Origin: DASYQD01 sp963846495
Lineage (GTDB): Bacteria; Acidobacteriota; Thermoanaerobaculia; Multivoradales; JAIOJS01
Length of the DNA: 64,000 nucleotides
Reading direction: 5' to 3'
Assembly: GCA_963846495.1 (NCBI GenBank)
Contig: CAWJWP010000016.1
Span: 1 to 64,000 of the forward strand
Shown here: piece after piece, positions 9,801 through 17,262 of the stretch
Layout of the letters: each line of letters opens with the position of its first letter
Position numbering within the stretch: position 1 is the first letter of the stretch
Position numbers and translations under genes: made by a program
The notes under the pieces: generated by a model
What the model saw: the letters and a program-made list of their open reading frames with translations, nothing else
Database searches by the model: none
Told to the model about the DNA's origin: nothing

Positions 9801-12145
9801 CCCAGCTCCGACACGGACTCCTTCCAGCCATTCGCGTAGTACAGGGTCTGCCGCGTCGCCCAGGTGTTGTTGTCGGGCATCAGCTGCTGCTCTTGCCAGA
9901 CGCGGCCCAGGGCATCGAACTTGACGGCGCTCTGAGCGAGGGCCGTTCCTCCGCCATTGGGGAGCTGCTTGATGTCTACACGGGCGAGGGCGTTCGGCCC
10001 CGTCGCGAGGGTGTAGACGTATTCCGTCCACCCGTCGTGGTTCGCTTGCGGCTTGGCGAACCGGAGTCGTCCCAAGCCGTCGTACTCATAGGTCGTGGCG
10101 ATGGCCGACGTGTCCCGGCTCGACGCCACGAGACCGCTCGACGAATCGATCGTCTGGTCGAGGGTCTTGAACGACAACGGCGACCCGCCGGCATCCACGT
10201 AGGTTGCCGTCGCCCGCGAGCCGAACTGGGTGGTGTAGTCGATGCGATATTGGGTAGCAGGCAGGGTGAGCGCCGCCAGAGGCCCGGTGCCCAACGTACC
10301 CGGGACGTCACCGCCGTAGTAGCGCTCGCTGGACAGGTTGCCGGCGGTCTGGAGGGTCTCGACGACGACGTCGTTCCCCGATTCCGACCCGGTGTCGAGG
10401 CTGTGAACGCGGGTGCGTTCCAGCCAGCCGTTGGCGTCGAAGTAGAACGTGCGCTTGGCGGTCTTCCCGGCCTCGGTCGCCTGTTGCAACGCGTAGGTGT
10501 CCAGGATCCACTTCTCCGACGACCCCAGCATCGTGAACGATCCGGGATAGGTCCCACGACCCGAGTTGAAGTCCGTCGTTTCGGTTCGCACGGCAGTGGT
10601 GTCGAAGTCAACTCCCGACTGCGTCGTCCGGTAGTGGCCCAGCCCGTCGAAGCTCGACAGGTCGACGTCCGCATAGCGGGGGACGCCCTGGTCGAGGTCG
10701 TCGTGGAACACCGTTCGCGTCGACGCGAGCCGCTGATCGCGCCTGCTGGCCTGGTCGATGGTGCCGCCGAAGCCCGTGCCCGCGTCGACCTCGTACCTCA
10801 CGAAGCTGGAACGGAGCAGGGCCCCGCCCGCCGCATAGGTCTTCGTCGAGAGGAAGCGGTTGCCCGTCGCATCCGGCACCGACCGGGCGAGCGGCAGGCC
10901 GTACTCGACGAGCTTCCACGGCGGGTTGAAGTCGTTGAAGGCGACCGAGAAGAAGGTCTCGGTCTTGTTGCCGAGCGGGTCGGTGACGGTGTTGACGAGC
11001 TCCATCGGCGTGCTCGGCGTCCCCACGTACTGCTGCATGGCCGTGGTGTACTGCCACGCCGGGCCGAGCGCCACGCCGGCGGCGTCGTAGAGCGTCCGCG
11101 TGGCGACGCCGTTGGACCGCTGGCGGTGCGCCTTGCCGCCGTCATTCGGGAAGACGTAGGCCTGATAGGTCCACGCCACCGAGCCCTGGGTGGGGAGCAC
11201 CAGCTTGAGGATCGAACCCGGCGCCTTGCAGCCGGCGCTTTGGTTGAGCGCGTAGCTGGGCATGGACCAGGCGGCGAGGGTTCCGGTCGAGTCCGTCGCG
11301 GTGACCGAGGTCAGCATGCTGACGACGAGATTGCCGAGGCTCTGGTCGCTGTCGCAAGGACGCGCCACGCTCATCTGCGTGTAAACGAACGTGTACGTCG
11401 TGGTGCTGCCGTTGAACCCGGTCAGCACGATGTTGTTGATGCGCTTCCCCAGCACCGGGTCCGGCACGTAGTTGATGTACTGCACGCGGTTGTGGGTGTC
11501 GGTCAGCGTCCATGCCAGGTTGGTCGGCTTGGCCAGCGTCACCGTGTTGCCGAAGCGATCCCGCATCTGGTGTAGATCGCCGTCGTTCCTGAACTGGTGG
11601 ACGACGCCATTCGGGAGCTCGACTTCCCTGGTACCGGTCTTCATCCGGAGGTAGCTTCCGTCGCGGGTATACCTGACGGTGCTGGTGCCGCCGGTCTCGC
11701 CGTCGTGCAGCGTCTGGTACTCGAAGGAGTGCTCGCCGCCGTCGGGGCCGACGTAGAGCCAGTTGCCGGATCCGTTCTGATTCTGGCCCCCGTCAAAGAG
11801 GTGCCCGAGGGAGAGGGTCCAGCCGAACCCGGCGTCCGTCCGCGGATTGGCGATCGCCTGCATCCGGCAGCCAGTCGGGCCGCACGACTCTTGATAGAGC
11901 CAGGGGTTGCTGTTGAAGACGAGCGTCAGCCCGTAGGACAGCTCGCCTCCGACGGGGTAGGTGGGGCCGATCGGGATCGTCACCACCAGGTTGCCGTTGA
12001 ACCCGTTGACGCTGTCGACGTCGCCCATCTGGAAGGACTTCTCGGCCGCGAAGCCGGTCTGCAGGTTGGGATGGGTGTCGGCGCCGCCAGGCACGGCGAG
12101 AGCAGCGGCCGCCAGGAGGCAGATAGCGATTCGGTGCAGTTTCAT
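6842..12145 (-). CDS. Sec-exported Rhs/YD-repeat protein A with three SLH-like repeats and a papain-like C-terminal tip
   Basis: The protein has about 1767 residues. I prefer the ATG at 12145, which follows GAGAAGG and gives a clean signal peptide (MKLHRIAICLLAAAALAVPG); the GTG at 12169 would add eight residues and overlaps the upstream stop codon. A long core follows with many YD repeats (such as TTYEYDGLGRLRF and YTYDPFGNLT), then three SLH-like units (each a FTDVP/YTDVP/FSDVP motif plus HPF/Y and GCG-D-CP; DNA about 7640-8185), then the conserved HLDHLGTPRL, GHERDLG, YMHARFYSP and NRYAYALGNPVQYVDPDGQ Rhs core end. The last about 140 residues are unrelated to those of Rhs B and hold EAFGHSAVFV and VRENCAKAV, a His-before-Cys order typical of permuted NlpC/P60 (papain-like) folds. 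No PAAR or VgrG part is present, so export is probably Sec-dependent and the protein envelope-associated. Confidence 0.9.
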   Translation of the reverse strand: MKLHRIAICLLAAAALAVPGGADTHPNLQTGFAAEKSFQMGDVDSVNGFNGNLVVTIPIGPTYPVGGELSYGLTLVFNSNPWLYQESCGPTGCRMQAIANPRTDAGFGWTLSLGHLFDGGQNQNGSGNWLYVGPDGGEHSFEYQTLHDGETGGTSTVRYTRDGSYLRMKTGTREVELPNGVVHQFRNDGDLHQMRDRFGNTVTLAKPTNLAWTLTDTHNRVQYINYVPDPVLGKRINNIVLTGFNGSTTTYTFVYTQMSVARPCDSDQSLGNLVVSMLTSVTATDSTGTLAAWSMPSYALNQSAGCKAPGSILKLVLPTQGSVAWTYQAYVFPNDGGKAHRQRSNGVATRTLYDAAGVALGPAWQYTTAMQQYVGTPSTPMELVNTVTDPLGNKTETFFSVAFNDFNPPWKLVEYGLPLARSVPDATGNRFLSTKTYAAGGALLRSSFVRYEVDAGTGFGGTIDQASRRDQRLASTRTVFHDDLDQGVPRYADVDLSSFDGLGHYRTTQSGVDFDTTAVRTETTDFNSGRGTYPGSFTMLGSSEKWILDTYALQQATEAGKTAKRTFYFDANGWLERTRVHSLDTGSESGNDVVVETLQTAGNLSSERYYGGDVPGTLGTGPLAALTLPATQYRIDYTTQFGSRATATYVDAGGSPLSFKTLDQTIDSSSGLVASSRDTSAIATTYEYDGLGRLRFAKPQANHDGWTEYVYTLATGPNALARVDIKQLPNGGGTALAQSAVKFDALGRVWQEQQLMPDNNTWATRQTLYYANGWKESVSELGNVAKKTTYSEYDPFGRPGLVTPPDGFDHKVNFAYAGVRTVGRSVKVADVLNDDEHAAWTTEIYDRQGRLSQVKEEAQGSYPTFTNTTTSYTYDVGNRIFRVQQQTSAGTQNRWFTYDQRGFLLSEVHPEKGASGNGFVFHSNYDSRGHAGRRHECSNQACNVPGEPKADLTFGYDRAERVTTVSQAGVGTLKSFTYGTSNAANVRTNGRLHVATRYNYLSTPYNPAVPLQIDETYTYGGRQGRPSHRLTQFRIFGQSPNRIFEQTWTYDPLGNVTSLGYPNCTFTPCPSVPRTVSQVYTQGRLTAVTGFADAITYHPNGMVNQVTHTNGVVDTQANDPDGMARPASLAARRAGASSDLWSTGTYLYDGAGNVKKMGNAYFLYDHVSRVIDGHVYDGPTGGGQLRYQTYTYDPFGNLTNIGGDPVASGRSTPTNALTNRHNGASYDVAGNMVGFNGATYEVDGFGMMTKMLNGAEDWRYVYTAGDERLFEFRQGGGAANWSLRDLDGKVLREFREQTGWSPREYFYRGGQLLASEGTQAQMSFTDVPPTHPYAAEIEAMKASGVTTGCGADQYCPVNNATRAATIVFVYRARGIVYNPAQCSLNGFAVPYTDVPDTHPFCAYIARAKAEGLTGGCGPDIFCPENPVGRGAVAVYTSRANAWNPPACIAGQPRTFSDVPATHPFCSHIEETDRRGIDHGCGGGAFCPDSQVSRGAISPLIVRGFSLPYPDKGYTRHYHLDHLGTPRLITSTAMSKLAYHAYLPFGEELTSTTQDGEQMKFTGHERDLGNPASVADDLDYMHARFYSPLTARFLSVDPAGGDPVRPQSWNRYAYALGNPVQYVDPDGQTALVFTVASGEGLYEAFGHSAVFVQAADGDSAGVSYGGDFDFSDGVGAFIEGYNSEGRTVIMSVLETTSEQDRAMIDFIRRDPFAGTDIDAAGAGIMVRENCAKAVSNVLRAGGLVGPGGNLSKAGPLDLPTALMGRVMN

Positions 12146-12165
12146 GGGATTGGCCTTCTCGACGG

Positions 12166-12813
12166 TCACGGATTGGGGATCGGTGCGACAAGGGTCTCGA
12201 GGGTCTCGGGGACGACGGCGAGCAGGACGTCACCGGTGGCCACCGTCGGCGAATCGAGGGCCGGGCTGCCGTCCAGCGGCTCGAGCCGCTCGAGCGGGAA
12301 GTGCACGATCCCGTCGCCGATACCGTCGAGATCGTCCACGCCGCCGTCCGTCACGCTAGCCACCCAGGCCCCGACCTTCGGGCGCACCAGCAGGACGTGC
12401 AGAAACCACCGGCCTTCGATGACCAGCTCGTCTCCGCTGCCCTCCGAAGCCGGCTGCACGGCACTGCCGTCGAGGGGAGTGCTGGTCAACAGCGACTCGT
12501 CCGGGCCGTCAACGGCGTAACCGCCCGATTCGAGATCCACCGCGATCCACGCCGACTGCGGGCTCGCTTCCTGCTCCAGCTCCAGGCTCACGCTGCCGTC
12601 CTGATCGGTATCGGCGAGCGCCGCCTCGCTGCGCACCAGGCGGCGCACGCCGTCGTCGTACTCTTTGGAAGCCCCGAGCAGGATCAGCTGTCCCCCGACG
12701 GTCACGCTCGAGACCGGCCCTGTCGGCGGGAACGTGACGGAAGGCTCCAGCGGCGCGGCCACGAGCGGGCTGGCGCACAGCGCGGCCAGCGCGAAGACGA
12801 AGCGAGCTTTCAT
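12166..12813 (-). CDS. Exported protein translationally coupled to Rhs A
   Basis: The start is the ATG at 12813: it follows GAGGAG at 6 bases and begins a signal peptide (MKARFVFALAALCASPLVA); longer in-frame starts upstream would spoil it. The mature part (about 195 residues) is acidic and beta-rich, with GGQLILLGASKEYDDGVRRL, a DTDQDGSVSLELEQ segment that could bind calcium, EGRWFLHVLLVRP, and a C-terminus GDVLLAVVPETLETL. No family is recognised. A paralogue at 22956-23609 sits in the same place before Rhs B with nearly the same C-terminal half. The stop codon overlaps the GTG of Rhs A (GTGA), pointing to coupled translation and a role in export, folding or anchoring of the Rhs protein. 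That role is inferred from position only. Confidence 0.8.
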   Translation of the reverse strand: MKARFVFALAALCASPLVAAPLEPSVTFPPTGPVSSVTVGGQLILLGASKEYDDGVRRLVRSEAALADTDQDGSVSLELEQEASPQSAWIAVDLESGGYAVDGPDESLLTSTPLDGSAVQPASEGSGDELVIEGRWFLHVLLVRPKVGAWVASVTDGGVDDLDGIGDGIVHFPLERLEPLDGSPALDSPTVATGDVLLAVVPETLETLVAPIPNP

Positions 12814-12851
12814 GGGGACTCCTCTTCTCATTTCGATGCGTGCATCTAGGA

Positions 12852-12924
12852 CTGCCATTCGACACGTCCGGCGGCGCGGTCGAAACTCCCGAAAGAGCGA
12901 ATCGGGCTCTGCCTTTCGACAGAG
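12852..12924. repeat. 73-bp direct repeat, copy 2 (right of Rhs operon A)
   Basis: Same orientation as 6145-6217, three mismatches. It lies 39 bp before the start codon of the exported protein gene at 12813 and 64 bp after the response regulator stop at 12988 (minus strand). The terminal stem is imperfect here (CTCTG with CAGAG only). Confidence 0.85.
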
Positions 12925-12987
12925 GCCGACCTATCCCGGCGCGACCACCGACGATCGTGCCGCCGCCGCGGCGGTATCTCCCCGCGG

Positions 12988-13629
12988 CTAAGGCGGGCGC
13001 ACGAGGCCCCGCCGGAACGCCTGCGCGATCGCCTCGCTGCGTGACGACGCCTGCAGCTTGCGCAGGATGTTGGCGACGTGCGTCTTGACCGTCCCTTCCG
13101 CGACGTGGAGCGCGACGGCGATCGCCTTGTTGCTGCTGCCGCGGGCCATCAGCGCGAGGACGCGCCGCTCGCCGTCGGTGAGATCGTCGGCGGCGATGCG
13201 CTCGGAGAGGGAGCCGGCGGCGACGGCGGAGAGGTGGCGCTTGCCGGCGTGCACGGAGCGGATCGCCGCCACGATCTCCTCGCCGTCGGCGTCCTTGACG
13301 AGATAGCCCAGCGCACCGCTCTTGACCGCACGGTAGACGTCCTCGCTGCCGGTGTGGACGCTGAGCACGATGAAGCGCGCGTCCGGCTGCTCACGCAGCA
13401 GCTCGGCGATGGCGTCGGTGCCACGGCCGTCGGGCAGCGAGAGATCGATCAGCGTCACGTCCGGCCGCTGCGCGCGGAAGAGCGCCAGCCCGTCCGCCAC
13501 GGTAGCCGCCTCGCCGACCAGCCGGAGCTCGGGACGCGAGGCGAGAAGGTGCGCGAGGCCGCTGCGCACGATCGGGTGATCGTCGATGACGAGGACGCGG
13601 ATGACGGCACCGCCTCCCGGAGCGCTCAC
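12988..13629 (-). CDS. NarL/LuxR-family response regulator
   Basis: The 213-residue protein has a receiver domain (residues about 9-125: acidic pair in VLVIDDHP, phosphoacceptor Asp62 in LIDLSLPDG, Lys in YLVKDADG) and a C-terminal LuxR-type helix-turn-helix (about 148-205: LTDGERRVLALMARGSSNKA, then VAEGTVKTHVANILRKL). It should be phosphorylated by the histidine kinase encoded just upstream; the kinase stop and this GTG start overlap as GTGA. It ends with RRGLVRPP. Targets are not shown; the two flanking Rhs operons are natural candidates because the pair is sandwiched between them. Function class is firm. Confidence 0.93.
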   Translation of the reverse strand: MSAPGGGAVIRVLVIDDHPIVRSGLAHLLASRPELRLVGEAATVADGLALFRAQRPDVTLIDLSLPDGRGTDAIAELLREQPDARFIVLSVHTGSEDVYRAVKSGALGYLVKDADGEEIVAAIRSVHAGKRHLSAVAAGSLSERIAADDLTDGERRVLALMARGSSNKAIAVALHVAEGTVKTHVANILRKLQASSRSEAIAQAFRRGLVRPP

Positions 13630-16600
13630 GCGCCGACCTCCCCGGCCGCCTCGGATGGCGGGTTGGGGATGCTCGCGCGGACGGAGGTCCCCCGCCCCGG
13701 GTGGCTCTCGATCGACAGCTCGCCGCCCAGGCGGTGTGCCCGACGTCGCATGCCGGCCAGTCCCATGCCCGGTGACGTCGCCTCCTCCGCGAAGGGCGGG
13801 GCAGCCATGCCGCGACCGTCATCCGCGACCGTGAGCTCGATCGTCGCGGCGCCGAAGCGCAGGCTGACCCGGATGTGGCTGGCCGCCGCGTGCCGCAGGG
13901 CGTTGGCGATCGCCTCCTGGGCGATCCGCAGCAGCTGGATCTCGATCAGCTTCGGGATCGGCGTAACCGTGCCGAGCAACTCGAGCTCCACCTCGACCTC
14001 GCCCGCCGACAATCGCTGCACCAGCGTGGAGAGCGCATGCGGCAGATCGGCGCCCTCGAGCTGCGGCGGGTGCAGGGCTTGCACCGACCGCCGCGTCTCC
14101 TCGAGACAGTCCTTGGCCGTCCGCGACGCTTCCCGCAGCCGTTCCTGAAGCGGCGCCGGGGCGTCGCTCGCCCAGCCGCGCGTGGCCTCGAGCTGGATCA
14201 CCACCCCGGCCAGGCCCTGGGCCAAGCTGTCGTGCAAGTCCTGAGCGATGCGGTTGCGCTCCTCGAGCATGGCGGTCTCGCGCACCGCCTCCTGCAGCTC
14301 CTCGGTACGCTCGACGATCAACGACTCGAGCTTGCGGTTGCGGCGCAGCAGGTAGCGGAAGCGGAGCTGGTAACCGCCGGCGCCAAGCCCGACGAAGCCG
14401 AGAACGCACAGCGCCAGGAACCACGGAGCACGATAGAAAGGCGGCGCCAATTCGAAGCTCACGGCGGCCCCTTCGCGGTTCCACAACCCGTCGCCGTTGC
14501 AGGCGATGACCTGGAAACGGTAGCGGCCCGGCGCCAGGTTGGTGTAGGTCACGGCGCGGTGCGCTGCGGCGTCGACCCAGTCGGAGTCGAAGCCCTCGAG
14601 CTTGTGCTTGAACCGCACGCGATTGGCATTGCGGAAGCTCAGCGCCGTGTACCGCACCTCCAGCCGCCGCACGCCGGCCGGCAACCGGTGATTGGCGGTG
14701 AGATCCACCGGCCGCTGGTTGGCCAGCACCGCTTCGATGGCGAGCAGCGGCGGCACGGAATTGCCGGCGAGCCGGCGCGGATCGACCGCCACCGCACCCC
14801 GCATGGTGGCAAACCACAGCCGGCCGTCGCGCCCCTTCCATCCCGAAGCACCCCCGGCGTTGCACTCGCCGCTGCGCATGCCGTCAGCGATCCCCAGCAC
14901 CAGCGGCTGCACGCGCTGCCGCCGGCCTGCCGCGATCTCTTCCAGCTCGCGCTTCGCGACGGCGTAGATCCCGCGATTGCTGCTCATCCAGAGATAGCCG
15001 GCGTCGTCTTCGAGGATCGTGTAGGCGGTGTCGTCGAACAGCCCCTCGCGCGGACCGAAACGGTGGTGCGAGCCGTCGCGAAGACGATAGAGCCCGCGGT
15101 CGTAGGTTCCGACCCACAGTGCGCCCGCGGTGTCCTCATGGAGAGCGGTGATCGCCACGCGGCCCGGGACCGGCGCCAGCTCGCGTCGGTCGCCCCGTAC
15201 GCGGTACAGGCCCGCCATCGTCCCGACCCAAACCTCCCCGGTCCGGCTCTCGAGCACGGCCTGCACCGCGTCACCTGGCTTGTCGCCGCCGCTGGGGTAA
15301 CTCACCAGCCGGCCCTCGTGCAGCCGCTGCAGCCCCTCCAGGCTGCCGATCCAGAGACGGCCGCGACGGTCGGCGAGCAGGCTCCAGATGTACTCGGCCG
15401 TCGCGCCCTCGACGGGCCGGTACGGGGTCAGTCTGCCGTCGCGCCGGCGATGGAGGCCGCCTCCGTGAGTGCCGACCCAGAGCTCGTCGTCGCGGTCCGT
15501 CGCCAAGCTGGCGATGAACGTGTTGGTCAGGCCATCCTCGGCGCCGTAGACGGTGACCTCGCCGTTCGAGGCGATGCGGTTCAGCGCGCTGTCGGTGCCG
15601 ACCCAAACGTTGCCGGCGCCGTCGCCGCGAACGCTGAACGTGATCTCGCCGCGCAGGCCTTCGGGAGGACCATAAGGAGTGACCTTGCCGTCGCTGAGTC
15701 GATCGAGCCCGCCGCCGCGAGTGCCGATCCAGACGCTGCCCTCACGGTCTTCGTAGACGGTATCCACGAAGTCGTGCGACAGCCCCTGGCGGGAGGAAAG
15801 CTGCTCGGCGCGGCCGTCACGGACGCGGAACACACCCGCGCCGTTGGTGCCCACCCACAAGCTGCCGGCGCGATCCAGCAGCAGCGACCAGACCTCAGAC
15901 GAGATGCCGTGAAGGGGGCCCTCGGCACGTCCGTCTCGGTAGCGATAGAGGCCAACGCGAGTACCTACCCACAGCACGCCGTCGGCGGCAGCAACGAGAG
16001 CGGTGACGGCGCCCGGCGGGAGGCCGCTGATGGCCGCTGGTGAAAGACGCCCCCGGCTCCAGCGCGCGAGCCCTTCATCCGTGGCGACCCACAGCTGGTC
16101 CTCGCCGGCGCTCGCGAGAGCCATGATCCTCTCGCTGGGGAGACCGTCCTTGGCCGTGTAGCACACCCATGGCGCCGGTTGCAGGCGGCAGAGCGCGCCA
16201 TCCCTACCCACCCAGAGATTGCCGGCCGCATCGGGTGCCAGGACGCGAGGGACGTTCGCCAGACCGGCTGGCTCGATCCGGTTCACCTCGAGCTCGAAAC
16301 GCCTCCGGCGCAGGGTCGCCAAGCTGCCGTCGAGCGCCAGCCACAGCGTGCCGTCAGCGTCCTCGGCCAGCGCCAGGACCGAGCTGTCCGGGAGGGCGGG
16401 AGTGCTCCTTTCATCGAAGACCGTGAAGCGCTGACCGTCGTAGCGCACCAGACCTTCCTGGGTGCCGATCCAGAGATAGCCGTCGCGAGTCTGCAGGAGC
16501 GCCTGGACGTAGCTCTGCGGCAGCCCGTCACGGTCCGTCCACACTTCGTGCACGTACTGGGTGAGGGCCTTACCGGGCTCCAGCGCCGTGGCGGTGGTCG

Positions 16601-16655
16601 TCACCACGGCGGTCAGGATGCCCAGCGCGCCCCAACGGGCCATTCCCGAGCTCAT
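13626..16655 (-). CDS. Beta-propeller (Reg_prop/Y_Y_Y) sensor histidine kinase, HisKA_3 type
   Basis: From the ATG at 16655 the protein has about 1009 residues; the frame is open further upstream to 16874, but that part looks non-coding and the 16655 start (or the ATG at 16643) gives a signal helix (WGALGILTAVVTTTATA). The periplasmic part has 14 blade motifs of the LWVGT/VWIGT kind, enough for two seven-bladed propellers, followed by a Y_Y_Y domain (LEVRYTALSFRNANRVRFKH). One transmembrane helix (FLALCVLGFVGLGAGGYQL) leads to a coiled coil, an H-box of the NarX/DegS type (NRIAQDLHDSLAQGLAGV) and an ATPase domain (NALRHAAASHI, ADDGRGM, GMGLAGMRRRAH). It should sense an extracellular ligand, in related proteins often a glycan, and phosphorylate the overlapping response regulator. 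The ligand is unknown. Confidence 0.92.
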   Translation of the reverse strand: MSSGMARWGALGILTAVVTTTATALEPGKALTQYVHEVWTDRDGLPQSYVQALLQTRDGYLWIGTQEGLVRYDGQRFTVFDERSTPALPDSSVLALAEDADGTLWLALDGSLATLRRRRFELEVNRIEPAGLANVPRVLAPDAAGNLWVGRDGALCRLQPAPWVCYTAKDGLPSERIMALASAGEDQLWVATDEGLARWSRGRLSPAAISGLPPGAVTALVAAADGVLWVGTRVGLYRYRDGRAEGPLHGISSEVWSLLLDRAGSLWVGTNGAGVFRVRDGRAEQLSSRQGLSHDFVDTVYEDREGSVWIGTRGGGLDRLSDGKVTPYGPPEGLRGEITFSVRGDGAGNVWVGTDSALNRIASNGEVTVYGAEDGLTNTFIASLATDRDDELWVGTHGGGLHRRRDGRLTPYRPVEGATAEYIWSLLADRRGRLWIGSLEGLQRLHEGRLVSYPSGGDKPGDAVQAVLESRTGEVWVGTMAGLYRVRGDRRELAPVPGRVAITALHEDTAGALWVGTYDRGLYRLRDGSHHRFGPREGLFDDTAYTILEDDAGYLWMSSNRGIYAVAKRELEEIAAGRRQRVQPLVLGIADGMRSGECNAGGASGWKGRDGRLWFATMRGAVAVDPRRLAGNSVPPLLAIEAVLANQRPVDLTANHRLPAGVRRLEVRYTALSFRNANRVRFKHKLEGFDSDWVDAAAHRAVTYTNLAPGRYRFQVIACNGDGLWNREGAAVSFELAPPFYRAPWFLALCVLGFVGLGAGGYQLRFRYLLRRNRKLESLIVERTEELQEAVRETAMLEERNRIAQDLHDSLAQGLAGVVIQLEATRGWASDAPAPLQERLREASRTAKDCLEETRRSVQALHPPQLEGADLPHALSTLVQRLSAGEVEVELELLGTVTPIPKLIEIQLLRIAQEAIANALRHAAASHIRVSLRFGAATIELTVADDGRGMAAPPFAEEATSPGMGLAGMRRRAHRLGGELSIESHPGRGTSVRASIPNPPSEAAGEVGA

Positions 16656-16781
16656 GTGGGATGTGTGTCGACTATGGCAGCGTAGCATTGCTGCGGCGTT
16701 CGCCGAAGCAGACGCGAGAGCAGCGATGCGGATGTAGCGCTCGGAGCGGCCGAAAGGAAGCGCCGGAGTCCGGCGAGCGCC

Positions 16782-16971
16782 GGTGGCACCTTCCGGGGGG
16801 TAGCACCTATCAGCAGCAGCCTCGACGCTGGGCCCCTGAGAGGCAGCGAGCCCGGCCGAAGCCGGGCTCGTCATACCTGCAGCAAGTTTTGTCGTAACCC
16901 AACCTAACTCACTGGCCTATAACCGCTTACGAAGTGGGTGGCACCTCAGCGCGGGTGGCACCTCTCAGCGC
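16782..16971. repeat. Intergenic cluster of GGTGGCACCT repeats with a hairpin
   Basis: The roughly 340-bp gap between the kinase start (16655) and the stop of the small gene at 16996 holds three copies of GGTGGCACCT (16782, about 16937 and about 16954); the last two form a near tandem pair, GGGTGGCACCTCAGCGC and GGGTGGCACCTCTCAGCGC. A weaker copy (GGTAGCACCTATCAG) lies near 16799. Between them is the hairpin listed separately. No gene is seen here. It looks like a decayed REP-like or mobile-element end. Confidence 0.5.
16847..16870 (-). terminator. Hairpin after Rhs operon B
   Basis: A 10-bp perfect stem (16847-16856 with 16861-16870) closes a CGAA loop. There is no T-run on the minus strand, so it is a possible rather than clear terminator for the small gene ending at 16996. 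Confidence 0.35.
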
Positions 16972-16995
16972 AGGCCGTTTGAGCTTGTCAGCGGC

Positions 16996-17250
16996 TCAGT
17001 CCGTCGCGTTAAGGCAGCCCTCGTGCCACATCCCGGGAACATCCTCCAACTCGTAGAGCTCGTCTCCGCCATGATAGAAGCTCACCTTCTTGACACGCGA
17101 CTCGACATCGGCAAATGCGAATTGCCCCGCTTCCAAAGGATGATGCCATTTCCAGTCGCGGGCGAACTTGCGCAGCTCTTCCAGTGAAGCAACACGGACC
17201 CGCGCGCCGACCGGGAATTCAGCAACGTAAGGTCCCTTGATCCTTCCCAT
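16996..17250 (-). CDS. Small protein directly after Rhs B; immunity candidate
   Basis: An 84-residue protein starting 12 bases after the Rhs B stop codon. It has no signal peptide or membrane segment. Visible motifs are FPVGARVRVASLEELRKF, WKWHHPLEAGQF, KKVSFYHGGDELYEL and PGMWHEGCL. The mixture of short beta strands with a conserved-looking HGGD turn suggests a small SH3-like barrel; this is a guess from pattern. In polymorphic toxin loci the gene straight after the toxin tip usually encodes the immunity protein, and the spacing fits. It could instead be a general housekeeping small protein, as the motifs look like a conserved family rather than a fast-evolving immunity protein. Confidence 0.65.
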   Translation of the reverse strand: MGRIKGPYVAEFPVGARVRVASLEELRKFARDWKWHHPLEAGQFAFADVESRVKKVSFYHGGDELYELEDVPGMWHEGCLNATD

Positions 17251-17262
17251 AGCTGGAATCCA

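Noticed and set aside
7712..11575. Long plus-strand ORF (1287 codons) opposite Rhs A
   Set aside because: It is an antisense shadow of high-GC coding sequence: low-complexity Val/Arg/Gly/Ala content, no domains, and the minus strand holds clear YD repeats.
16656..16874. N-terminal extension of the sensor kinase
   Set aside because: It would place about 73 residues of non-hydrophobic, low-quality sequence before the signal helix and it reads through repeat-like DNA.
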